Source: Brevundimonas sp. UBA7534 (GTDB lineage: Bacteria; Pseudomonadota; Alphaproteobacteria; Caulobacterales; Caulobacteraceae). From it: 11,667 nt of DNA. Of this stretch, positions 6,267 to 11,667 are shown in pieces (the first letter of the stretch is position 1; the number at the start of each line of letters is the position of its first letter). The notes under the pieces were generated by a model. The model was not told the DNA's origin and made no database searches. It saw nothing but the letters and a program-made list of their open reading frames with translations. Location: the NCBI RefSeq assembly GCF_002479325.1, contig NZ_DLMO01000011.1:1-11667 (forward strand), written 5' to 3'. A program made the translations under genes and the position numbers.

Positions 6267-6297
6267 AGCCTTTAGCCGCACCGGCGGCCCAAAGGCT
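6267..6297 (-). other. Hairpin in the gap between the DUF1467-type gene and proS
   Basis: A 7-bp stem (AGCCTTT 6267-6273 / AAAGGCT 6291-6297) encloses an inner 4-bp GCCG/CGGC stem with a 6-nt loop. No T tract follows on the minus strand, so it is not a classic intrinsic terminator. It may be an mRNA processing or stability element in the proS leader. Confidence 0.5.
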
Positions 6298-6312
6298 AGG
6301 CCGGCGCGACAA

Positions 6313-6579
6313 TCAAAGCGCCGGGGCGCGCGAGAAGTCGGGCAGCGGCAGCCAGCCGGTGAACAGCAGCACCATCACAAGGGCCCAGACGATGGCCGAG
6401 ACCCAGGTGGTGGTGATGAACTTGCGCTTCAGGTTCGGCGTCCGGGGCGCGCCCCATTGGGTTCCGTCGGTCGGCGGCTCATGAACCTCCCTGGACGTGC
6501 CCAGCGGCAGGACGGCGAACAGCACGGTCCACCAAACCACCAGATAGACGCCGATCATGGTCACGGGCCCGATGGGCAT
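6313..6579 (-). CDS. DUF1467-type small membrane protein
   Basis: This 88-residue protein has two predicted transmembrane helices (about 7-26 and 56-75) joined by a polar loop with the conserved-looking TQWGAPRTPNLKRKF segment. The pattern matches DUF1467, a small alphaproteobacterial inner-membrane family of unknown function. The start is ATG 6579, where AAAGGA lies 6 nt upstream and the first helix begins directly; longer in-frame starts upstream would overlap the DUF3088-type gene and add an arginine-rich stretch with no membrane logic. It begins 11 nt after the end of that gene, so they are probably cotranscribed. proS follows after a 77-nt gap. The family assignment is from memory of its pattern. 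Confidence 0.85.
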   Translation of the reverse strand: MPIGPVTMIGVYLVVWWTVLFAVLPLGTSREVHEPPTDGTQWGAPRTPNLKRKFITTTWVSAIVWALVMVLLFTGWLPLPDFSRAPAL

Positions 6580-6590
6580 GGGCGATCCTT

Positions 6591-6929
6591 TCAGGGATGC
6601 GGGCGGCCGACGCCGTAGCGGGCCGCCAGATAGGGGGCGATGGCGTGATCCTGGAGGAAGCTTTTGCCGGTCGTTGCGCTGACCTGGGCGTCGGGCCACT
6701 CCAGTTCGCCGTCCAGCACCAAGATCGGACAGCCCTGGTGCGCCTCGCCCACCTGGTCGATCACCGGCGGACGCGGCCGGGCATGATCCAGATAGACGAC
6801 GTCAAGCCGCTCGCGCAGCGCTGGATAGAAGGCCAGGACGCCCTCGATATAGGCCCCGGCCGGGCAGAACCAGGGACCGCCTTGGTCGTCATGCCAGTCG
6901 GGATTCAGCAGGAAGAGTCGTTCGGCCAT
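6591..6929 (-). CDS. DUF3088-type protein of unknown function
   Basis: This 112-residue soluble protein opens with MAERLFLLNPDW, a thioredoxin-fold-like first strand, followed by WFCPAGAYIEGVLAFYP. It ends in YGVGRPHP, which closely fits the DUF3088 ending as I recall it. Homologues I remember carry CPxC or a similar cysteine pair before the helix; here only C22 remains (C-P-A-G25), so a two-cysteine redox function is unlikely in this copy. The function of the family is unknown. The gene lies 26 nt after the methyltransferase and 11 nt before the DUF1467-type gene on the same strand, which suggests a shared transcript. The Shine-Dalgarno is weak. Confidence 0.8.
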   Translation of the reverse strand: MAERLFLLNPDWHDDQGGPWFCPAGAYIEGVLAFYPALRERLDVVYLDHARPRPPVIDQVGEAHQGCPILVLDGELEWPDAQVSATTGKSFLQDHAIAPYLAARYGVGRPHP

Positions 6930-6955
6930 GCCCGTCCGCGCCTTCGCGACAAACT

Positions 6956-7630
6956 CTATTTGATCGCGTGGAAGTAGCAGCGCGGATTGACGGGGTCGTC
7001 AAACTTGTTGTGCGGGTGTTCCGACACCATGACATTGCGGAAGCCGCACCACTTCAACATGGCGATAACCGCCGCCGGATTGGGAGACCAGAAGTTCGTG
7101 GGGTCTGGATTGTGCGGCATGGAGTGAAGGAACTGCATCGCGGGATCCTTCACGTCGAGCAGGGCGACGGCCGTTTCTATGATCAGGCATTCGCGCGTGA
7201 CGTCGGCCGCCCGCTTAAGGATCATCAGCGGGTCGGTGACATGGTAGATCACGCCGGAAAGCAAGACGATGTCGAACACCCCGACCGTCTCGGGCGAGAT
7301 GTCGGGAACGTCGATCTCCTTGTCCTCGACCTTGGAGCCGAGCGCAGCGCGGGCGTGATTGAAACCTGCTTGGGTGCCCCATCCCGGCCCGCCCCAGCAG
7401 AACCAGTCGGTCGCTAGGACGCGAGAGGCGCCGCGTTTCTCGGCTTCGAACGAGAAGAACCCGTCCCAGGCCCCGATGTCGAGCACGGTCTTGCCCTTCA
7501 CGGGATAGCTGAACACGACATCCGCCTCGGCGCGCAACAGATCGTTGCTCTTAAAGCCAGGCGTGACCACGCCTTCGCCAAGATCGATTCCGTGAAACCA
7601 CTGTATGTGTTCGGGGATGACGTTGGCCAT
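6956..7630 (-). CDS. SAM-dependent methyltransferase, CmoB-like (DUF1698/Methyltransf_9)
   Basis: This is a class I methyltransferase of 224 residues. SAM motif I is VLDIGAWDGFFSF (49-61), the acidic residue ending strand 2 is D75, and strand 4 is FDIVLLSGVIYHV (119-131). The opening WFHGIDLGEGVVTPG (11-25) and the whole core resemble the catalytic domain of CmoB, the tRNA U34 carboxymethyltransferase. However, true CmoB is about 320 residues and has an N-terminal extension missing here, and no cmoA is nearby. A sugar, lipid or small-molecule methyltransferase is as likely. GAGGAGGAA lies 6 nt before the ATG, a very strong Shine-Dalgarno. It is the first gene of the minus-strand run leading to lolD. 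Confidence 0.88.
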   Translation of the reverse strand: MANVIPEHIQWFHGIDLGEGVVTPGFKSNDLLRAEADVVFSYPVKGKTVLDIGAWDGFFSFEAEKRGASRVLATDWFCWGGPGWGTQAGFNHARAALGSKVEDKEIDVPDISPETVGVFDIVLLSGVIYHVTDPLMILKRAADVTRECLIIETAVALLDVKDPAMQFLHSMPHNPDPTNFWSPNPAAVIAMLKWCGFRNVMVSEHPHNKFDDPVNPRCYFHAIK

Positions 7631-7657
7631 GGCGATTCCTCCTCGGTTGTCTCAACG

Positions 7658-7686
7658 GCGTAGCCCAGCGGATTCGACTTGGGCAA
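7658..7686 (-). promoter_or_regulatory. Possible promoter of the methyltransferase gene
   Basis: On the minus strand, TTGCCC (7686-7681) and CTACGC (7663-7658) are 17 nt apart, with a GAATC (GANTC) site in the spacer. The -35 has a good TTG core; the -10 fits the Caulobacter GCTANAWC poorly after GCTA. Position is plausible, 28 nt before the ATG. The rest of the 140-nt gap to 7770 shows no other clear element. Confidence 0.3.
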
Positions 7687-7770
7687 GCGAAGACAGGGAC
7701 TTTCGTGTTTCGCCCTGCTCATGGTGATGCCGACTTGGCGCGAAGTGTGTCGCCGGCCTACGATCGCGTC

Positions 7771-8409
7771 GTGCTCAGCTATCCCAAGCGTATCCAGGCC
7801 TTCGCCGTCGCCGCCGCCGCCCTGGCGGGGTTCGTGGATGCGGTCGCCTTCATTCAGAGCGGCGGCTTCTTCGTTTCGTTCATGAGCGGCAATTCGACAC
7901 GGATGGGGGTCGGCTTCGCCCAGAATCTAGGCGCGGCGTGGACGGCCCTGGCGCTGATCGCGGCCTTCGTCGTCGGGGTGGCGGCGGGCTCTGCGCTCAA
8001 CCGCTGGCGCGCGCATGGCCGGCTGGCGGTGATCGTGACGGTGAGCGCCCTGCTGTTCGCCGCCGCCTGCGTCAGCGGGGCGGGCCTGGCCTTCCCCGCC
8101 GCCCTGCTGTCGGCCCTGTCGATGGGCGCACTGAACATGGTCCTGGAGGAGAACGGCGAAACCCGTGTCGCCCTGACCTATATGACCGGGGCCCTGGTCA
8201 AGATCGGCCAGAAGGCCAGCCAGGCCCTGTTCGGAGGGCCGCGCTGGGCGTGGCTTCCCTATCTGCTGCTGTGGCTCGGGCTGGCCGGCGGCGCGGTGAT
8301 CGGCGCCCTCACCTTCCATACGCTCGGCGCGGCGGCGCTGCTGATCGCCTCCGCCGTGGCTATGGTCCTGGGCTTGATGCTGCGGCGGGCGACGCCGAGC
8401 GACCGCTAG
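7771..8409 (+). CDS. DUF1275 (YoaK-type) integral membrane protein
   Basis: This is a roughly 212-residue protein with about six hydrophobic helices. The hallmark of DUF1275 is FVSFMSGN (about 34-41) after the first helix, which itself contains GFVDAVAF; a second family motif, TYMTGALVKIGQ, follows in the centre. The function is unknown; transport has been suggested for the family but is unproven. I chose GTG 7771 because the homologous region starts just before helix 1. GTG 7747 and GTG 7705 are in-frame alternatives that add unstructured residues, and none has a strong Shine-Dalgarno. The gene diverges from the methyltransferase and converges on the uncharacterised gene behind it, whose stop codon shares the same CTAG. 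Confidence 0.88.
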   Translation: MLSYPKRIQAFAVAAAALAGFVDAVAFIQSGGFFVSFMSGNSTRMGVGFAQNLGAAWTALALIAAFVVGVAAGSALNRWRAHGRLAVIVTVSALLFAAACVSGAGLAFPAALLSALSMGALNMVLEENGETRVALTYMTGALVKIGQKASQALFGGPRWAWLPYLLLWLGLAGGAVIGALTFHTLGAAALLIASAVAMVLGLMLRRATPSDR

Positions 8410-9314
8410 CCGCAGGGAGCCCCGAAACCTGGCGCGCGCAGGGCCAACAAAATGGACGATCGCTCCGCCTGGTTGATCGCGCCCGCCCCTTCCAGCACGC
8501 AGCCGACGACGGTGTTGGAGTTCGGCGCCAGCAGGCCGTAGGTCAGCGCCTCTTCGGCCAGTCGCGCCTGCGCGCCCTTCAGCGCCTCGATGGCGCCGGC
8601 GACGCGGACCGGGTCGTTCGTGATCCGGGTCATCTCGTGCAGAGCTTCGCCCGAACTCGGAAAGTCGTAAGCGTCGGGCGTGAAAGGCGCGACCTCGGCG
8701 GACAGCCGATCCGGGTGTGTGTCGACGCCGAACTTGGCGTTCTGGCTGGCCGAGAAGGCGACGGCCGGGCCTTGCGCCGGGACAACCAGGATGTAGGCGT
8801 GGCGTGGGAACAACAGGTATTGCGCCAGGAACTTCGTCACCGGCGCCAGCGGCAAGCCGTCCGGCCCCAGGGCATGGGCGCCGACATAGACGCCGGTCGG
8901 CACGCTGCGCGCGTCGATGCGCCCGTTCAGTTGCAGGATCCGATCCACCATGACGTGGTCGAGCAGGAAGACGCCGTCCTCGGCCTCATCCTCCAGAAAG
9001 GCGTGAATGGCGGCCGTGTCCGGCGTCGGGCCTAGGTCGCGACCGTAAACCGTCGGAAAGGCGGCCGGCGACATGGGTTGACCGGGCAGCGGGCTGAACC
9101 ACAGGACGCGCAGTTCCTGAACCGTGCGCGCCAGCGGGTCCTCGCCGCGGAACGTCGACAGGCTGAGCGTCAGGTTGACCACGGCGAACAGGGCGACGAA
9201 GCCCGCCAGCCCCTGCCCCGCGATCACCGCCCATCGCCGCCAGCCGCGCAGCGGATGACGGGCGTGTCGCACCCGCTGCAACAGGCGGGTCGCGCGCTTC
9301 GGCTTGTTTGACAT
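8406..9314 (-). CDS. Uncharacterised membrane-anchored protein with PNSNT motif
   Basis: I do not recognise a named function. The 302-residue protein begins with a very basic tail (residues 1-27, about ten Arg/Lys), then one transmembrane helix (about 28-52), leaving some 250 residues probably in the periplasm. That domain contains HAYILVVPAQG (H172) and, near the end, LLAPNSNTVVG (PNSNT 264-268) with C272 just after. The pairing of an HxxI strand with a PNSNT motif near the C-terminus resembles DUF3750-type proteins as I remember them; this is a weak, pattern-level resemblance. ATG 9314 was chosen over TTG 9326 because it gives the normal basic tail. It lies 53 nt after rnj on the same strand, with a hairpin in the gap, and could be cotranscribed with it. 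Confidence 0.82.
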   Translation of the reverse strand: MSNKPKRATRLLQRVRHARHPLRGWRRWAVIAGQGLAGFVALFAVVNLTLSLSTFRGEDPLARTVQELRVLWFSPLPGQPMSPAAFPTVYGRDLGPTPDTAAIHAFLEDEAEDGVFLLDHVMVDRILQLNGRIDARSVPTGVYVGAHALGPDGLPLAPVTKFLAQYLLFPRHAYILVVPAQGPAVAFSASQNAKFGVDTHPDRLSAEVAPFTPDAYDFPSSGEALHEMTRITNDPVRVAGAIEALKGAQARLAEEALTYGLLAPNSNTVVGCVLEGAGAINQAERSSILLALRAPGFGAPCG

Positions 9315-9325
9315 TGGCGGTCCCA

Positions 9326-9357
9326 ACCGTTCGAGCGCAGGAATGCGCCCGAACGGT
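9326..9357 (-). other. Hairpin between rnj and the uncharacterised gene
   Basis: An 8-bp stem ACCGTTCG (9326-9333) / CGAACGGT (9350-9357) continues, after one mismatch, into GCGC/GCGC (9335-9338 / 9345-9348) with a 6-nt loop. There is no T tract in the minus-strand direction. It begins 12 nt upstream of the ATG at 9314, so it could weaken ribosome access or mark the 3' end of the rnj message. Confidence 0.6.
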
Positions 9358-9367
9358 CAAGGTTGTA

Positions 9368-11041
9368 TCACAGGCGCAGGACGACCGTTTCCACGATGGG
9401 GCGGCGATCCCAAATCTGCTGGCTGGCCTTCTTCAGCGTCCGGGCGACGGCCTGTTCGATGACCATTTCATCCTCAAGCGCCTCGCCCTTCAGGCTGGAG
9501 ACGACGTTCTCCACGCGCTCGGCCAGGTCGTCCAGCACGTCGCCCAGGGGTTTGCGCAGGTCGCCGGGCAGGCCCACGCTGCGGATGTCGATGTCGCTGA
9601 CGATACGCCCGCGCTTGTCCAGGCAGAAGGCGACGACCAACACGCCGTTGGTCGAGGCGTGGCGGCGTTCCTTCAGCGCCTCGCCCTGTTCGGTCACCAG
9701 CATCCCGCCGTCGACGTAAAGACGCCCGTTCGGCACCTCGTCGACGATGGCGGCCGGTCCGGGCGCCAGGCGCACCATGTCGCCGTTGCGCGGGGTCACC
9801 GTCTCCTTGACCCCGACTTCCTTGGCCAGGTTGGCGTGTTCCAGCAGGAAGCGGCGCACGCCGTGGGTCGGCACCGCGATCTGCGGTCGCGCCCATTCGT
9901 ACATCTGCTTCAGCTCTTCGCGGCACGGGTGGCCCGAGACGTGGATGCCGGGGTGGTCCTTTTCGGTGTAGAGGCGCACGCCCCGGTCCGCGAGCCGGTC
10001 CTGCAGCCGGCCGATGGCCAGTTCGTTGCCCGGGATCTGGCGCGACGAGAAGATGCAGTGGTCGCCCAGGCCCAGCTTGACCGTCGGATGGGTGCCGTCG
10101 GCGACGCGCGACAAAGCCGCCCTCGCCTCGCCTTGGCTGCCGGTGCACAGATACAGGATTTCGTCGGCGGGCCAGACGCGGGCTTCCTCGTCCGACAGGA
10201 AGGGCTTGATGTCCTGCAACATGCCGACGTGCTTGGCCGCGGCCGTGATCCGGTGCATCGACCGGCCGGCAAGGGCCACGCGCCGACCGCAGGCCTCGGC
10301 GGCGCGAATGACGCTGTCCATGCGCGCGACGTTGGAGGCGAAGCACCCCACGGCCACCCGCCCCTTCAGTGTCGAAATCAGCTTGCCCAGGGCCACGGCC
10401 ACGTCGCCCTCGGACCCGGCCACGCCCGGCACAAAGACGTTGGTGGAATCGCACACCATCGCCAGCACGCCCTTGTCGCCCAGGGCGCGGATGGCGGGCG
10501 CGTCGGTCATGGAGCCGATCACCGGCTGGTCGTCGATCTTCCAATCACCGGTGTGGAACACCAGCCCCAGCGGCGTGTGGATGGCCAGGCCGTTCGGCTC
10601 GGCGATCGAGTGGGTCATGGTGACGAAGGTGACCCCGAAGGGCCCCAGCTGGACCGAACCGCCCAGCGGAACCTCGATGATCTCCACCTGGTCCAGCAGG
10701 TTGCGCTCGCGCAGCTTGTCGCGGATCAGATAGGCGGTGAAGGGCGTCGCATAGACCGGCGCCTTCAGACGCGGCCACAGCCAACCCAGGGCCCCGATGT
10801 GGTCCTCGTGCGCGTGGGTCAGGACGATGCCGCGGATGTTCTCGCCTTCCAGGAAGGCCGGATCGGGCACGATCACGTCCACGCCGGGCGTCGACAGGTC
10901 GCCAAAGGTCACGCCGACATCGACCACCAGCCACTGGCGGTTTTCCTCCGGCCCGTAGCCGTAGGCGTTCAGGTTCATTCCAACTTCGTCCGAGCCGCCC
11001 AGCGGCAGGAAGACGAGTTCTTCGTTTGCTTGTTTTTTCAT
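9368..11041 (-). CDS. rnj: Ribonuclease J
   Basis: This is a metallo-beta-lactamase/beta-CASP ribonuclease with 5'-exonuclease and endonuclease activity in RNA maturation and decay. The zinc motif HAHEDH is at residues 76-81, further metal ligands are likely H144 (in THSIAEP) and D166 (in HTGDWKID), and the beta-CASP/C-terminal elements SGHP (H371) and PTHG (H393) are intact. The 557-residue length is usual for the family, including the C-terminal dimerisation part. Gammaproteobacteria such as E. coli lack this enzyme, whereas alphaproteobacteria use it beside RNase E. The ATG overlaps the coaX stop (ATGA) and has only a weak Shine-Dalgarno, so translation is probably coupled to coaX. Confidence 0.97.
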   Translation of the reverse strand: MKKQANEELVFLPLGGSDEVGMNLNAYGYGPEENRQWLVVDVGVTFGDLSTPGVDVIVPDPAFLEGENIRGIVLTHAHEDHIGALGWLWPRLKAPVYATPFTAYLIRDKLRERNLLDQVEIIEVPLGGSVQLGPFGVTFVTMTHSIAEPNGLAIHTPLGLVFHTGDWKIDDQPVIGSMTDAPAIRALGDKGVLAMVCDSTNVFVPGVAGSEGDVAVALGKLISTLKGRVAVGCFASNVARMDSVIRAAEACGRRVALAGRSMHRITAAAKHVGMLQDIKPFLSDEEARVWPADEILYLCTGSQGEARAALSRVADGTHPTVKLGLGDHCIFSSRQIPGNELAIGRLQDRLADRGVRLYTEKDHPGIHVSGHPCREELKQMYEWARPQIAVPTHGVRRFLLEHANLAKEVGVKETVTPRNGDMVRLAPGPAAIVDEVPNGRLYVDGGMLVTEQGEALKERRHASTNGVLVVAFCLDKRGRIVSDIDIRSVGLPGDLRKPLGDVLDDLAERVENVVSSLKGEALEDEMVIEQAVARTLKKASQQIWDRRPIVETVVLRL

Positions 11042-11667
11042 TCAGCCGTCAGATGGGTATTGCGGCGCCAGATTTCGAGAAGGCCGCGGATGGTGAGGTC
11101 CGGATCGAACCGGTCGATGCTGTCGGTCGCGCCCTCGAACAGGCTGGCCACGCCGCCTGTTCCGATCACGGTCATGGGGCGTCCCCACTCCGTCCTGATG
11201 CGCGCGACCAGTCCCTCGATGAGGGAGATATAGCCCCAGAAGACGCCGGACTGCATGGCCTCGACCGTGCCTCGGCCGATCACGTGCTCGGGCTTCTGGA
11301 TGGCGATACGGGGCAGTTTGGCGGCCGCCTCGTGCAGCGCCTGGAGCGAAAGGTTGATGCCCGGCGCGATCAGTCCGCCCTCGAAGGCGCCGTCGGCCGC
11401 CACGATGTCGAAGGTGGTCGCCGTGCCGCTGTCGATGACGATCAGGTCGCCGGGATAGAGCAGATGCGCGCCGATGGCGTTGACCAGACGGTCGGCGCCG
11501 GCCTCGCTGGGCTTGGCGATGCGAACCTCTATGCCCAGGTCGACGTTCTCGCCGATCACCAGCGGCTCGATCCGCAGATAGCGCCGCGCCAGGTTGCGCA
11601 GGTTGAAGATCGACTGCGGCACGACGCTTGAGATGATGCAGCCGCTCAGCGCGTCGAACTGCAGCCG
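11038..11667 (-). CDS. coaX: Type III pantothenate kinase, C-terminal part (start lies beyond window)
   Basis: CoaX phosphorylates pantothenate with ATP, the first step of coenzyme A synthesis. The 209 visible codons are about four fifths of a typical 255-265 residue enzyme; the frame stays open to the window edge, so the N-terminal nucleotide-binding Asp motif lies outside. Visible family signatures are SVVPQSIFNLRNLARRY at the start, the catalytic DSGTATTFD (11407-11433), GGLIAPGINLS, the GRGTVEAMQSGVFWGY block and VIGTGGVASLF near the end. A GTG at 11622 would be a false internal start, since the conserved SVVP block precedes it in frame. The TGA overlaps the rnj ATG by 4 nt. coaX-rnj adjacency is common in alphaproteobacteria. 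Confidence 0.95.
   Translation of the reverse strand, partial: RLQFDALSGCIISSVVPQSIFNLRNLARRYLRIEPLVIGENVDLGIEVRIAKPSEAGADRLVNAIGAHLLYPGDLIVIDSGTATTFDIVAADGAFEGGLIAPGINLSLQALHEAAAKLPRIAIQKPEHVIGRGTVEAMQSGVFWGYISLIEGLVARIRTEWGRPMTVIGTGGVASLFEGATDSIDRFDPDLTIRGLLEIWRRNTHLTAE

Noticed and set aside
6313..6699. Longer version of the DUF1467-type protein starting at 6699
   Set aside because: It would overlap the DUF3088-type gene by more than 100 nt and add an arginine/proline-rich tail; ATG 6579 has a good ribosome site directly before the first helix.
7705..7770. N-terminal extension of the DUF1275-type protein from GTG 7705
   Set aside because: The added 22 residues show no conserved or membrane character and precede the usual family start; not excluded, but less likely.
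9308..11233. 641-codon plus-strand open frame opposite rnj and coaX
   Set aside because: It runs across two well-supported genes and has no recognisable domain; typical mirror-frame artefact of high GC.

Overview
The window reads as chromosomal DNA of a high-GC alphaproteobacterium of the Caulobacter/Brevundimonas type (Caulobacteraceae). The reasons are the short prolyl-tRNA synthetase, the RNase J and type III pantothenate kinase pair, the order proS-lolC-lolD near dnaE, GANTC sites in intergenic DNA, a Caulobacter-type promoter (TTGACGS / TANAWC) and alphaproteobacterial LexA boxes (GTTC-N7-GTTC). Genus is an inference; no rRNA is present.

Layout. Positions 1-1692 (minus) hold the N-terminal half of dnaE. 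Positions 1693-2199 are a regulatory intergenic region that looks empty at ordinary gene-size cut-offs but contains the most interesting signal here. It has a minus-strand promoter overlapped by two tandem perfect LexA boxes (2064-2096), followed by a 31-codon ORF (1943-2038) encoding a tiny single-pass membrane protein. This matches the profile of SidA, the SOS-induced division inhibitor of Caulobacter. Between this ORF and dnaE lie a 12-bp inverted repeat, a second copy of one arm and a T8 tract, which could form alternative RNA structures. Exported msrA (2200-2829, plus) diverges from it.

Two palindromes with near-identical ends (2831-2942) separate msrA from the convergent lolD. The minus-strand run 7630 to 2939 contains a CmoB-like methyltransferase, a DUF3088-type protein, a DUF1467-type membrane protein, proS, lolC and lolD. 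The last three overlap (proS/lolC by 4 nt with a TTG start, lolC/lolD by 8 nt) and are surely translated as a unit. A DUF1275/YoaK-type membrane protein (7771-8409, plus) converges on an uncharacterised anchored protein (8406-9314, minus), and the two share one CTAG as both stop codons. rnj (9368-11041) and the 3' part of coaX (11038 to window end) overlap by ATGA and form the upstream part of the minus-strand block.

How the genes fit together. coaX-rnj, proS, lolCD and dnaE are housekeeping genes for CoA synthesis, RNA processing, tRNA charging, lipoprotein export and replication. The genes at 6591-9314 look like a lineage-variable insertion in this block. The SOS-controlled micro-ORF next to the replicative polymerase would connect DNA damage to cell-division arrest. 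All assignments come from reading the sequence; no database search or structure prediction was run.
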